Position numbers and translations under genes: made by a program. From the NCBI RefSeq assembly GCF_022763345.1, contig NZ_JALEGS010000020.1:62001-126000 (forward strand): a stretch of 64,000 bases of DNA, written 5' to 3'. This document shows positions 7,925-16,668 of this stretch, in pieces (position 1 is the stretch's first letter; the number at the start of each line of letters is the position of its first letter). The notes under the pieces are model-generated. The model had not been told where the DNA came from. It searched no databases and saw only the letters and a program-made list of their open reading frames with translations. The DNA comes from Phaeodactylibacter sp. Lineage in GTDB: Bacteria > Bacteroidota > Bacteroidia > Chitinophagales > Saprospiraceae.

Positions 7925-7942
7925 TGCCACAATCCTGCCAAA
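7925..7942 (-). promoter_or_regulatory. Candidate sigma-54 (-24/-12) promoter of the curli operon
   Basis: The minus strand reads TTTGGCAGGATTGTGGCA, identical over 18 bases to 34-51. The GG-to-GC distance fits a -24/-12 promoter. It lies 2 bases beyond the stop codon of the AraC-type gene and points toward the first curlin, about 385 bases downstream. An enhancer-binding activator would be needed; none is encoded in the window. Confidence 0.45.
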
Positions 7943-7943
7943 G

Positions 7944-8315
7944 TCAATTGCGCTTGATTTCGTCATTAGGACGTACACCATAATGCTCATAGTATACGGT
8001 AGAGAAATAGTCAGCTCTTTGGTAGCCGACCATTTTCGCCAGTTTGTTGAGGTCTCCGGTATAACCTTTCCGGATAATCTCCTTAGCTTTTATCATTCTG
8101 GCTTTTCGAATATACTGGTTCGGCGTTTTGCCCGTCAGCAGTTTTAACTTCCGGTAAAATTGCCGTTCACTTACAAATAGCTGCATCGCTATTTGTGCGA
8201 CTACAAAGGAAGAGTCTTTTAGGTTGCTCGCAATAATGCGGTCAACTTTATTTAGCCATTCTCTTTGCGCAGGGGAGTGATTTGATTTTGATGCCATGGT
8301 TGAAGGGGATAGCAT
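7944..8315 (-). CDS. Small AraC-type HTH regulator, DNA-binding domain only
   Basis: The 123-residue protein is almost entirely an AraC C-terminal DNA-binding domain: first HTH around VVAQIAMQLFVSERQFYRKLKLLTG, signature KTPNQYIRKARMIKAKEII, second HTH around LNKLAKMVGYQRADYFSTVYYEHYGVRP. There is no ligand-binding or receiver domain. It lies immediately upstream of the curli promoter region and on the same strand, so it probably regulates curli, by analogy with CsgD in enterobacteria (a different family). A second, similar gene is 165 bases further upstream. Start at ATG 8315; the ATG six codons on is an alternative. Confidence 0.88.
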   Translation of the reverse strand: MLSPSTMASKSNHSPAQREWLNKVDRIIASNLKDSSFVVAQIAMQLFVSERQFYRKLKLLTGKTPNQYIRKARMIKAKEIIRKGYTGDLNKLAKMVGYQRADYFSTVYYEHYGVRPNDEIKRN

Positions 8316-8480
8316 GGTGTTGTTGGTTGATTGTGATTGTTTAGTGTTGTTTGTAAGGTCCGTGATGCTTTTGTGTGGGGAACGAATGTACAGCCCCGCA
8401 AAGCAAGAGTCGGTAAAGACGTCTTGCCTAAGTATAGGGCTCTAGCGCATCTGCACGGGCCTTTTTATATAGCCTTGATC

Positions 8481-8876
8481 TCAGAAAACATCAATAGACT
8501 CACTGGGACGAAAACCGTACCGCGCCTCGAATAGCTTAGAGAAGTAATTGGTTTTCGCATAGCCGACTAATTTGGCCAGATGGCTAATGCTCTTTACTTT
8601 TCCGGCATCCAAGAGTGCTTTTGCACGTTCCAGCCGCCACCGTTGCATAAGTTGGTTTGGCGTGCGCCGGGTCACTTTCTTGATTTTTCGGTAAAACTGC
8701 CGCTCACTCATATGCATTTGAGTGGCAATCTCATCAATGGTAAGTGACGGGGCAGATAATTGCTTTTCTACTTTTAGCTTAACTCTTTTGAGCCAGAGCT
8801 CATCCTCGGTTGAGGATTTTTCTTTTTTAGAATCCCTTTTCGCAGTTGAATGAAGGATCAGTGTTGTGTTGGACAT
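8481..8876 (-). CDS. Small AraC-type HTH regulator, paralogue of the neighbour
   Basis: This 131-residue protein has the same architecture as the gene at 7944-8315: a charged N-terminus rich in Lys/Ser, then a lone AraC DNA-binding domain (LTIDEIATQMHMSERQFYRKIKK, RTPNQLMQRWRLERAKALLD, HLAKLVGYAKTNYFSKLFEARYGFRP). The two differ clearly in sequence and look like an old tandem duplication. A lone DNA-binding domain cannot sense a ligand by itself, so control is presumably by abundance or by a partner. The target is inferred to be the curli locus from position only. Confidence 0.87.
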   Translation of the reverse strand: MSNTTLILHSTAKRDSKKEKSSTEDELWLKRVKLKVEKQLSAPSLTIDEIATQMHMSERQFYRKIKKVTRRTPNQLMQRWRLERAKALLDAGKVKSISHLAKLVGYAKTNYFSKLFEARYGFRPSESIDVF

Positions 8877-9232
8877 TGGGTTCGGTTTAGTGTTTTATCA
8901 TTCACCGTGCATACCTGTCCTTGTCAACATTCAATCTGTTGAGCGTAAGCATAACTTCGCAGCTAGCCATAGGCTCAATTCAATTTGTGTAAGAGGGATA
9001 TACTTATTGATTTTAGGGCTATGGCGGCACTCATTCCAAAGAAAAATGGATAAGAATTGAAGCCAACTAATGTTACCTGAAAAAACAGACCATAGTTTGC
9101 CCTAAGTTTAGTAGCATGGTAAAGATAAACTTTTCCCAGCCTATTATTCTGCCAACATTGGAGGTTCTGGCTAATTATGCTTGGTTTTGCAACGAAGCTT
9201 CCAATTTTAATATTGATTTAACATTGAGAAGG
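8877..9232. other. Intergenic stretch without a supported gene
   Basis: About 355 bases between an AraC-type gene and the M16 peptidase gene's stop. A plus-strand frame opens at 9116 but runs antisense through the peptidase gene, so I do not accept it. No hairpin, repeat or RNA gene is evident. Confidence 0.6.
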
Positions 9233-10492
9233 TTAGCTTTTTACGTTAGGCCCGGTGAGCTTCGCCTTATAAAACAATTCCGAACAGTTTTCCTCAGTGA
9301 GAATGGCTTTGGCAGCCCGGTGAAGATCTTCAGTAGTGATTTCCTGATAAAGAGACGCTTCCTGATTAATCAGGTCCGCATTGCCCAGCAATTCGAAAAA
9401 ACCAAGGTTCATGGCCTTATTGACCACATTGAGCTCTGAGAAAATCAGTGTACTTTCTACCTTGTTCTTTAGCTTTTCCAGCTCTCTCTCTGGTATGGGA
9501 GACGCTTTTAGCAATTCCAGTTCTTTCCAGATCGCCTCTGCTGCGGTTTCCAGGCTTACCCCTTCCGCTGGTTGCCCTTCAATAACGAGGAGGCCGGGGT
9601 CTATACTTCCGGTGACGTAGCAATCAATGGTGGTGAAGAGCTGTTGCTCCTTCAATAGCCTGCGGTACAGGCGGGAGGAACTACCGTTGCTGAGTACGTC
9701 AGAGATTAAATCCACCACATAGTAATCCCGCTGATAGCGCGAAGGCATATGAAAAGCCAGGTATAGCGCATCCACGGGTACGTTGGCTTCGTTGATGCGT
9801 TTTTCGAACCGCTCCTGTGGGGGCTCCTCAGGCAGTTGCCGCTTTCTTTCGGGGCCGCGGGGGATTTCACCAAACCACTTTTCGGCCAGACGGCGGACTT
9901 CTGCAGTGGTTACATTGCCCGCTACAGATAAAATGGCATTATTGGGCCGGTAATGGGTGTAGAAAAAGTCCTTCACATCCTCAATGGTAGCATCTTCCAC
10001 ATGCTTGGGCACTTTTCCAATGGTGGGCCAGCGGTAGGGGTGGACCTTGTAGGCCATGTCAGCAATATGGTGCCATACATCTCCGTAAGGCTCGTTGAGG
10101 CAGGTCTCTTTAAACTCTTCGAGCACCACTTTGCGCTGCACTTCCAGCACCTCCTCATCAAAATTGAGGGCCATCATGCGATCAGATTCCAGCCAAAACG
10201 CTGTTTCCAGGTTTTCGGCAGGCAGGACCTCGTAGAAGTTGGTGATGTCGTTGTTGGTAAAGGCGTTGTTGTCGCCACCTGCCATTTGGATGGGCGTATC
10301 AAAATCAGAAACATTGGCAGAGCCACCAAACATCAGGTGCTCAAAGAGGTGGGCAAACCCGGTCTTCTCCGGAGACTCATCCCTTGCCCCTACATTATAC
10401 AGCACGTTTACTGCCGCCATGGGGGTGCTATCGTCCTCATGAACGATGACTCTGAGGCCATTTTGGAGTTCAAACCGCTCGAATTGTATCAC
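9233..10492 (-). CDS. M16 family zinc metallopeptidase (insulinase/pitrilysin type)
   Basis: The 419-residue protein carries the inverted zinc motif HxxEH (AHLFEHLMFGG, around residues 48-52) and the distal glutamate region (NNAFTNNDITNFYEVLP followed by LESDRMM). It has the two-domain M16B layout, with a middle linker around SVAGNVTTAEVRRLAEKWFG and a C-terminal noncatalytic half containing SNGSSSRLYRRL. No signal peptide is visible, so it may be cytoplasmic, although many Bacteroidota M16 proteins are exported. M16B enzymes usually work as pairs; no partner gene lies next to it here. Confidence 0.92.
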   Translation of the reverse strand: MIQFERFELQNGLRVIVHEDDSTPMAAVNVLYNVGARDESPEKTGFAHLFEHLMFGGSANVSDFDTPIQMAGGDNNAFTNNDITNFYEVLPAENLETAFWLESDRMMALNFDEEVLEVQRKVVLEEFKETCLNEPYGDVWHHIADMAYKVHPYRWPTIGKVPKHVEDATIEDVKDFFYTHYRPNNAILSVAGNVTTAEVRRLAEKWFGEIPRGPERKRQLPEEPPQERFEKRINEANVPVDALYLAFHMPSRYQRDYYVVDLISDVLSNGSSSRLYRRLLKEQQLFTTIDCYVTGSIDPGLLVIEGQPAEGVSLETAAEAIWKELELLKASPIPERELEKLKNKVESTLIFSELNVVNKAMNLGFFELLGNADLINQEASLYQEITTEDLHRAAKAILTEENCSELFYKAKLTGPNVKS

Positions 10493-10666
10493 TTGCTCTG
10501 GCTTTAAATGAACACTGCTTGCACACCGATTGCCCGCTATTTACTGACAAATGCTTGAAAAATCAAGCCGCTATGCACCAAAGAAGAACATTTTTGCATC
10601 TGTCAGGTTGTAATCGATTCCCGAAAAATTAACCACACTGGGCCCGGTGGCAAAACCATTGCCATC

Positions 10667-11404
10667 ATGAAAAGAACAGATATTTCCCGCCTGCGGTATG
10701 CCCGCAGCGCCAACTTGCAGCTTGGCCTGATCGCCGCTCTGGGCTTGGTGATCACCGCTTTCAACTGGACTGTAGAGGACCGACTGCCTGACCGTTATGA
10801 AGAACGTATGCTGACTAATGAGCTGGAATACGAAGTGGTGCGCACCTAATCCGCTCAGCCCCGTCCTAAACCACCGCAGCTACCTACTGCCGAAATAGAA
10901 CCTGTGGAAGAGCCCATTGCGGCATTCACACCAGAGCCTGTAATCATTGACCTGCCCGTTGTTTCAGAACCCGGTCCTGCAGTTGGCACACCGGAACCGG
11001 TCATTTACGAACCCACGCCAATACCGCCCAAACCCAAAGACGAAGCTCCACCTATCTTTAAGGTCGTGGAAGAAATGCCGGTTTTTGGAGACTGTGTTGC
11101 GTTGCCCTTATCTGAACGCAGGCAATGCTCCGACGCGGCTTTGCTCAGCTACATCTACAAACACATCCGCTACCCGGGAGCAGCCCGGGAAAATGGCATA
11201 GAAGGAACCGTCTATGTGCAGTTTGTGGTCGAAAAGGACGGCAGCGCGAGCCAGGTCAAAATTCTTCGGGATATTGGCGGGGGCTGCGGCAGAGAAGTGG
11301 AGCGGGTGGTGGCCGAAATGCCGAAGTGGTCAGTGCCAGGCAAACAGCGGGGGCGGCCGGTACGTGTACAGTTCAACCTGCCTGTCAAATTTAAACTCCA
11401 ATAG
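10667..11404 (+). pseudogene. TonB-family energy transducer interrupted by one in-frame stop
   Basis: Residues 1-60 give a cytoplasmic stretch and a membrane anchor (LGLIAALGLVITAFNWTVED). Then TAA at 10847-10849 stops the frame. The same frame continues without another stop to 11404 with a Pro-rich spacer (PRPKPPQLPTAEIEPVEEP) and a TonB C-terminal domain (IRYPGAARENGIEGTVYVQFVVEKDG, VQFNLPVKFKL). Without the stop it would be a normal 245-residue TonB that passes energy to outer-membrane receptors. No start codon with its own membrane anchor exists downstream (a GTG at 10904 would give an unanchored piece). It is a point-mutated pseudogene, a sequencing error, or a read-through case. TGGCAA-N5-TTGCCA (10648-10664) lies just before the ATG. 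Confidence 0.8.
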
Positions 11405-11405
11405 A

Positions 11406-12785
11406 ATGCACCGGATACTTTTGTTTTTGCTTTTAGGACCGCTTTTAGCTTGGGGGCAGGCGGAAGAAGGTGCCGCTAAGGAAGAATCTATCTGGCTTAA
11501 CGGCGATGAGCCCCCTTACCTTGCTGCTTGTACAGGAGACAGAGCGCAACGTCGGAGTTGTACGGACGCGTTGTTTTGGGATGCCTTATTAGATAATCTT
11601 GTAAGCCCGGAAATAACAGGTCGCCTCAACCCTGAAGCCTATATAGTTTTACAATTTGAAATTACTACTGAGGGCTACATGGAAAACGCCCGGGTTGCCA
11701 GAGACCGGTTGGGGCCCTCCTTCGCTGATGCGGCTCTTAGGGCTTTATTGAAAGTGATTAGTAAGGGAGAGAAAATGCGCTGGGTGCCATTCAACTCGTT
11801 TGGCAGGGCTCATCGGGTGACCTACAATATACCTCTCCGGGGGCATCATTTTTTAAGATTGAGTGCGTCACAGAACAATCTGGCAGACAAGAGCAAAGAA
11901 GATTCTGTAGCATTGAAGCTCACTTTCAGAGGCACAGGAATGCCTGGTCAGAGGCAGGTGGCTCCATATGCTGTGCCTCAGTTAGCAGCTTGCAATGAGA
12001 ACACTGTAAAGGGGGCCGTCAGCGAATGCACCCTGTCCCGAATTCAGGAGTATTTGGGAGCCCATTTACGCTGCCCTTCGCAAGAGAAAGGCTTTTCGCC
12101 TCAGTATCCTGGCGTTACCGCCCGCTTTATCATCCGCGCGGATGGGCAGATGGAGCCGGAAGCAGAGGTGGTCCGGACGATTGGGCCAGAATACGGTCGT
12201 GCTGTTCGGTTGCTTCTCCGGCAAATGGCTCGTGATACTTCTATAAGGTGGACGCCGGGTGAACGCAGCGGACAGGTTGTGGACACAGAGGTATTCCTTT
12301 TTGTGCCTTTGGAAATCTTTGAGCAGGCCTGTTTGAGCAACCCAAAGCTTTTGACACCACCACCCCCGCCGCCACCCCCGCCGCCGATAATCCGTTGCAG
12401 TGAAACATTCAAATGGGTGCCAAATATGCCCCGCTTTCCAGGTTGTGAGGACCTGGCAGACCGGAGTGACCGGGAAAAATGTGCAAAGGAGCAATTGAAT
12501 GCCTACCTGCAATCAAACATTCAGTACCCGGAAGAAGCCGTCCGACTTGGCATAGAAGGCACGGCTAAAATCCGGTTCATCGTGGAAAAAGACGGAACAG
12601 TGAGTAGTGAAACTATTGTGCGTGATCCTGGCGGCGGGCTGGGAGAGGAAGCGTTGCGTATTGTGCAATCCATGCGCCAACAGGGGATTCAGTGGGTCAT
12701 TTCCGGAAGGTCAGGGAGCCGGGCTGTTGATGTGCAGTTTATCGTTCCAGTTGTATTCAGGCTGTCTGACCATGTGACAAACTAA
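11406..12785 (+). CDS. Exported protein with three TonB-C-like domains
   Basis: The start ATG lies 2 bases after the preceding TonB stop and gives a signal peptide (MHRILLFLLLGPLLAWGQA); the frame extends further upstream, but that part overlaps tonB. The 459-residue protein has three repeats of a TonB C-terminal-like fold: about 45-150 (YIVLQFEITTEGYMENARVARD), about 195-305 (VTARFIIRADGQMEPEAEVVR), and about 335-455 (IQYPEEAVRLGIEGTAKIRF, VEKDGTVSSETIVRD). A run of ten prolines precedes the third. Each domain begins with a Cys pair region (AACTGDRAQRRSCTDAL, CEDLADRSDREKCAKEQL) as in the neighbouring TonB. It lacks a membrane anchor, so it cannot act as a normal TonB. A periplasmic protein that binds TonB boxes or peptidoglycan is possible. 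Confidence 0.82.
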   Translation: MHRILLFLLLGPLLAWGQAEEGAAKEESIWLNGDEPPYLAACTGDRAQRRSCTDALFWDALLDNLVSPEITGRLNPEAYIVLQFEITTEGYMENARVARDRLGPSFADAALRALLKVISKGEKMRWVPFNSFGRAHRVTYNIPLRGHHFLRLSASQNNLADKSKEDSVALKLTFRGTGMPGQRQVAPYAVPQLAACNENTVKGAVSECTLSRIQEYLGAHLRCPSQEKGFSPQYPGVTARFIIRADGQMEPEAEVVRTIGPEYGRAVRLLLRQMARDTSIRWTPGERSGQVVDTEVFLFVPLEIFEQACLSNPKLLTPPPPPPPPPPIIRCSETFKWVPNMPRFPGCEDLADRSDREKCAKEQLNAYLQSNIQYPEEAVRLGIEGTAKIRFIVEKDGTVSSETIVRDPGGGLGEEALRIVQSMRQQGIQWVISGRSGSRAVDVQFIVPVVFRLSDHVTN

Positions 12786-12807
12786 GAATTACTGGTAGTT
12801 TTTCGAC

Positions 12808-12845
12808 AGAGCAGTGGCCCGAAGTTTGGGCCCTGCTCTTTTTTT
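12808..12845 (+). terminator. Rho-independent terminator after the TonB-like genes
   Basis: AGAGCAG-T-GGCCC pairs with GGGCC-CTGCTCT (to 12839) and is followed by seven or more T. It ends the plus-strand tonB cluster. Confidence 0.9.
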
Positions 12846-12925
12846 GATTCGACTGCAGTGTGCCAGCGCGAGCAATACATAGTAAAACGAGTTAATCGCT
12901 GGCAATGAGATTTCAAGTCGACATC

Positions 12926-13579
12926 CTAAAAGAATAATTCCTTTACCTCAATACTTTGAGATAAAATCTGGAATGGCTCTTCTACTTCGTCTTCGTACTT
13001 TCTCCAAATGAAATTTGCGATCCAATCAATAAAAATTAGCCTTTTGTTGTTGTGGCTTTCTTCCGGCTGGTAGCTTATTCTCACTGTTGAGCTACGATTG
13101 AACCATAACTCCGTTTTCAAAAGATCCGGGTAACTATTAAAACTTTCTCTTGGGACACTTCTTTTATCAGGAATAATATTAACCTTCTTTAGGGCGATGA
13201 GATTAGAACAAAGGGCTTCCTTTGCCATGTAGTTGTACAGGATGTTTTCGCTATTTTCTTCCTTGATGCAATCGGGGGTCTTAGATTTTTTGGCAGTTAT
13301 CGCTCTTATTATAATATTTGGATGCCTTTTGAGCATATTCGAAATATCCCTGGCCGTTGACCTGGCTCTTTTGTTTGAAAAGTCAGACCCTTTATATTCT
13401 TTTTCTGAGCCCCTCTCTTTATTGAATTTGGTGACGAACCTGTTGATGTGCTTATTTTGTTCATTTGGAATGATTAGGTAGGCAATAGTAAAGAACTGAC
13501 TGGACCCTCCTTTCCTGAACTTTCTATCCAAAATCCAGCCGAGGTCTCCGCTCTCGTCGAAGTAGGCATCGTAGTCCAT
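12926..13579 (-). CDS. DUF3800 domain protein
   Basis: This 217-residue protein starts MDYDAYFDESGDLG, the DUF3800 hallmark (aromatic-DESGD), and ends with the second family block FIDWIANFIWRKYEDE. DUF3800 proteins are predicted to have an RNase H-like fold with the acidic residues as metal ligands and are common in defence and mobile-element neighbourhoods. No biochemical role is established. It stands alone on the minus strand between a terminator and the TonB cluster, with Lys/Asn-rich codon use more AT-rich than its neighbours, which suggests acquisition by transfer. Its start is 23 bases below the hairpin terminator at 13602-13641. Confidence 0.75.
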   Translation of the reverse strand: MDYDAYFDESGDLGWILDRKFRKGGSSQFFTIAYLIIPNEQNKHINRFVTKFNKERGSEKEYKGSDFSNKRARSTARDISNMLKRHPNIIIRAITAKKSKTPDCIKEENSENILYNYMAKEALCSNLIALKKVNIIPDKRSVPRESFNSYPDLLKTELWFNRSSTVRISYQPEESHNNKRLIFIDWIANFIWRKYEDEVEEPFQILSQSIEVKELFF

Positions 13580-13601
13580 TTATCTTTGGTTCCCGGGGGT
13601 T

Positions 13602-13641
13602 AAAAAAAGAGGTCTTCAGCGTGATACTAAAGACCTCTTTT
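13602..13641 (-). terminator. Rho-independent terminator upstream of the DUF3800 gene
   Basis: AAAAGAGGTCTT (13605-13616) and AAGACCTCTTTT (13630-13641) are perfect complements around a 13-base loop, with seven A at 13602-13608 (T-tract on the minus strand). It must end a minus-strand transcript entering from higher coordinates, although no intact gene lies there (see 13649-13670). Confidence 0.85.
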
Positions 13642-13648
13642 GAAGAAG

Positions 13649-13670
13649 CAACCTACCGGCGACGTACTCA
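13649..13670 (-). other. Possible relic of a 5S rRNA 3' end
   Basis: The minus strand reads GAGTACGTCGCCGGTAGG followed by TTGC, close to the usual bacterial 5S rRNA 3' end (GAGTAGGTCGCCG...), and a strong terminator follows directly at 13641-13602, as at the end of rRNA operons. Nothing further upstream resembles the body of 5S rRNA (no CCGAACACGG-type block). I infer a truncated remnant, perhaps left by recombination at an rRNA operon end. A chance match over about 15 bases is the alternative. Confidence 0.3.
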
Positions 13671-13949
13671 AATTACGTTTAGGATAATGCGCAGTGAATT
13701 GCGGATCGTCCCGCTTGGAGTAGGATTTTTAAGTCTTCTAAACAAAAATAAGTCTTATTAAGAAAGCATGCAACTGTTCCATACAGTTTTGTATAACAAA
13801 TCTGGTGAAGATATACCTGTAGTCCTCTTCGATATACAACTATTTGTTTAGCATCCGCGCTCCAGGCAGAATTTCAGGAAAAGATAGCTACCGTAAATAT
13901 TTAATTCAGTGTTTTTGAGGATTTGTTTGACATAGCCTGACAATTATCA
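13671..13949. other. Intergenic stretch without a supported gene
   Basis: About 280 AT-rich bases upstream of methylmalonyl-CoA mutase. I see no open frame with coding character and no strong hairpin. The last 60 bases before the gene hold its promoter. Confidence 0.5.
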
Positions 13950-13981
13950 TTCGAGTCCTAATCTGCGGTTTCTTATATTTG
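13950..13981 (+). promoter_or_regulatory. Bacteroidota-type promoter of methylmalonyl-CoA mutase
   Basis: TATATTTG at 13974-13981 matches the -7 box TAnnTTTG exactly, and TTCG at 13950-13953 stands in for the -33 TTTG at a suitable distance. Transcription would start around 13987-13990, so translation should begin at ATG 14006 rather than at the upstream TTG at 13979. Confidence 0.6.
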
Positions 13982-14005
13982 GAGCTGTATCAAAAGCCAC
14001 CTGTT

Positions 14006-16147
14006 ATGCCACGCCCGGATTATAGCAAGCTCGAACTAGACTTTGACCTGCTCACCGATCAGATACCTGAGGGGGAAGCCTGGGAAACGCCCGAGAAAAT
14101 TGAAGTGCCTCCTTCGGTCACCCCTGATTTTTCCAAAGATTTAAAGCATTTGGCTTACGCTGCCGGATTGCCGCCTTACCTCAGAGGGCCGTACAGTTCC
14201 ATGTATGCGGTGCGCCCGTGGACGATCCGGCAATACGCTGGTTTTTCTACAGCGGAGGAGAGCAACGCTTTCTACCGCCGCAACCTGGAGCAGGGGCAAA
14301 AAGGCTTGTCGGTCGCTTTTGACCTGGCCACTCACCGGGGGTACGATTCTGACCACGAGCGCGTAAGCGGCGATGTGGGGAAAGCAGGCGTGGCCATCGA
14401 TTCTGTAGAGGATATGAAAGTCCTCTTCGATCAGATTCCACTGGATAAAATGTCGGTTTCCATGACGATGAACGGGGCGGTGATCCCCGTAATGGCCTTC
14501 TACATCATCGCAGCCGAAGAGCAGGGAGTCAAGCCGGAGCAACTAAGCGGTACCATTCAGAATGATATCCTCAAGGAGTTCATGGTACGGAATACTTACA
14601 TTTATCCACCGCTGCCATCTATGCGTATTATTGCGGATATTTTTGAGTATACGGCTAAGCATATGCCACGCTTCAACTCGATCAGCATCAGCGGGTACCA
14701 CATGCATGAAGCCGGGGCTACGGCTGATATCGAACTGGCCTATACCCTGGGCGACGGGCTGCAGTACATCCGTGCCGGTTTGCAAGCCGGTTTGAAGATT
14801 GACGACTTTGCGCCCCGCCTGTCCTTTTTCTGGGGCATTGGCATGAACCACTTTATGGAAATTGCCAAGATGCGGGCTGGTCGTATGCTTTGGGCCAAAA
14901 TCGTGAAGCAGTTCAATCCGGAGAATCCCAAGTCCATGGCGCTGCGCACCCACAGTCAGACTTCCGGTTGGAGCCTTACGGAGCAAGACCCTTTCAACAA
15001 CGTCGGGCGTACAGCCATCGAAGCGCTGGCGGCTACGCTGGGCGGCACACAGTCCCTGCACACCAACAGCCTGGACGAAGCGATTGCGCTACCCACGGAT
15101 TTCTCTGCCAAGATTGCCCGCGATACACAGATATACCTCCAAAAAGAATCGGATATTACCAAAGCGGTCGACCCCTGGGCCGGCTCTCACTATGTGGAGT
15201 ACCTGACCAATGAGTTGGTCAACCGCGCCTGGAAACTGATCGAGGAGGTTGAAGAACTGGGCGGCATGGCTAAAGCGATTGAAGATGGCCTGCCCAAGCT
15301 GCGCATTGAGGAAGCTGCTGCCCGCAAGCAGGCCCGTATTGACAGTGGTAAAGATCAAATTGTAGGTGTCAATGTTTTCCGCCTGGATGCGGAAGACCCC
15401 ATCGATATCCTGGAAGTGGACAATACGGCTGTGCGGGAATCCCAAATCCGCCGTATCAATGAGGTGAAGGCCAACCGTAATGAAGAAGCGGTTCAAAAAG
15501 CATTGGAGGCCATATACGAGTGCGCCCGCACTGGGGAGGGCAACCTTCTGGACAAAGCAGTAGATGCGGCAAGAGTCCGGGCTACCCTTGGTGAAATTTC
15601 GGATGCGATGGAGCGGCACTTCGGCCGTTTTGTGGCACAGACCAAGTCCGTGTCCGGAGTATACTCCAGCGAGATCAAAACCGACCAGGAATTCAAAATG
15701 GCACATGAGCTGGCGGACCGTTTTGCAGCACTGGAAGGCCGCCGCCCTCGTATTATGGTGGCCAAACTGGGGCAGGACGGGCACGATCGTGGTGCCAAAG
15801 TGATTGCGACAAGCTTTGCTGACCTGGGCTTTGACGTCGATATCGGACCGCTTTTCCAAACCCCGGAAGAAGCTGCCCGTCAGGCTGCAGAAAACGATGT
15901 GCATATTCTGGGCATCTCTTCTCTGGCTGCCGGCCATAAAACACTCGTTCCAGCTACCATCAAAGCCTTGGAGGCTATTGGGCGCGAAGATATTATGGTG
16001 GTGGTAGGTGGTGTCATCCCCGCTCAGGACTATCAGTATTTGTACGATCAGGGGGTTGTGGGCGTTTTCGGGCCTGGAACAAAGATTGCCAAAGCGGCCT
16101 CGCAAATATTGCAGGTGTTGATTGAGGGGGTAGAGGAGGCTGTGTAA
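14006..16147 (+). CDS. scpA: Methylmalonyl-CoA mutase, large subunit/catalytic (B12-dependent)
   Basis: The enzyme interconverts methylmalonyl-CoA and succinyl-CoA with adenosylcobalamin, linking propionate, odd-chain fatty acid and branched amino acid breakdown to the TCA cycle. The 713-residue protein has the TIM-barrel substrate domain ([74 protein letters not shown]) and a C-terminal cobalamin domain starting [15 protein letters not shown], where DGHDRG is the DxHxxG lower-axial-ligand motif. The length is typical. The small subunit (mutA) is not adjacent; in this phylum it is often encoded elsewhere. ATG 14006 is preferred because of the promoter just upstream. A 300-codon antisense open frame over it is a codon-bias shadow. 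Confidence 0.96.
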   Translation: MPRPDYSKLELDFDLLTDQIPEGEAWETPEKIEVPPSVTPDFSKDLKHLAYAAGLPPYLRGPYSSMYAVRPWTIRQYAGFSTAEESNAFYRRNLEQGQKGLSVAFDLATHRGYDSDHERVSGDVGKAGVAIDSVEDMKVLFDQIPLDKMSVSMTMNGAVIPVMAFYIIAAEEQGVKPEQLSGTIQNDILKEFMVRNTYIYPPLPSMRIIADIFEYTAKHMPRFNSISISGYHMHEAGATADIELAYTLGDGLQYIRAGLQAGLKIDDFAPRLSFFWGIGMNHFMEIAKMRAGRMLWAKIVKQFNPENPKSMALRTHSQTSGWSLTEQDPFNNVGRTAIEALAATLGGTQSLHTNSLDEAIALPTDFSAKIARDTQIYLQKESDITKAVDPWAGSHYVEYLTNELVNRAWKLIEEVEELGGMAKAIEDGLPKLRIEEAAARKQARIDSGKDQIVGVNVFRLDAEDPIDILEVDNTAVRESQIRRINEVKANRNEEAVQKALEAIYECARTGEGNLLDKAVDAARVRATLGEISDAMERHFGRFVAQTKSVSGVYSSEIKTDQEFKMAHELADRFAALEGRRPRIMVAKLGQDGHDRGAKVIATSFADLGFDVDIGPLFQTPEEAARQAAENDVHILGISSLAAGHKTLVPATIKALEAIGREDIMVVVGGVIPAQDYQYLYDQGVVGVFGPGTKIAKAASQILQVLIEGVEEAV

Positions 16148-16217
16148 GTTTTTTATCTCTGAGAATATGTAAATGGATGGCAGTGTGTTGTTTGCACGAG
16201 GTATTCTTGTGCTCTGG

Positions 16218-16571
16218 CTATTTAATTCTCCGCTGCCGAATTCGATTTTCGTCAATAACCGTGAATTGATTGTCAAAATCAATCGCCTGGGTTTCGACTA
16301 GATGGGCAATAAAAATTCCAGGGAATTCAGGGTAGAACTCTCTCCATCTTAGGTAAATCACGCCTGCTGGCTTGTATCCATTTTTATATACCAATTCGCC
16401 ATAATCGCTGTCAAAAGTGACGATAATTCTTCCTTCCCGAACGGAGAAGTTCATGACTTCTTCATCGGAGATGCCAGCGTTTTCAACCCCTATGTGCTTG
16501 ATGTCATATCCAAGTTCTAACAGGATATGGAAACTCTTCATGGGGAAGTTTTCGTTTGCAAGCAGTTTCAT
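16218..16571 (-). CDS. DUF5615 PIN-like toxin
   Basis: The 117-residue protein begins MKLLANENFP, with an acidic residue in the first strand, and has IIVTFDSDYGELVY with conserved acidic positions: the DUF5615 (Mut7-C/PIN-like) pattern. Members are predicted ribonucleases acting as toxins, paired with DUF433 proteins, as here. The DUF433 partner lies 97 bases upstream on the same strand. The pair sits in an AT-rich patch between metabolic genes and is likely acquired. Toxicity is inferred from the family and pairing. Confidence 0.85.
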   Translation of the reverse strand: MKLLANENFPMKSFHILLELGYDIKHIGVENAGISDEEVMNFSVREGRIIVTFDSDYGELVYKNGYKPAGVIYLRWREFYPEFPGIFIAHLVETQAIDFDNQFTVIDENRIRQRRIK

Positions 16572-16668
16572 CTGGTGGATTGAGTCGTAAACGCCTAATC
16601 ATTCTAAGTTCAGCACTAGCAAGGGCATCAGGGGCAAAGCAACTAGCGAGTAATTCGGTCTGTTCGCA

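Noticed and set aside
9116..9439. Plus-strand open frame of 107 codons near the M16 gene
   Set aside because: Two thirds of it lies antisense in the peptidase gene; the rest shows no coding character.
15089..16282. A long open frame of almost 400 codons on the minus strand over the end of methylmalonyl-CoA mutase
   Set aside because: It is fully antisense to a clear, conserved enzyme and has no recognisable content; it is a codon-bias shadow.
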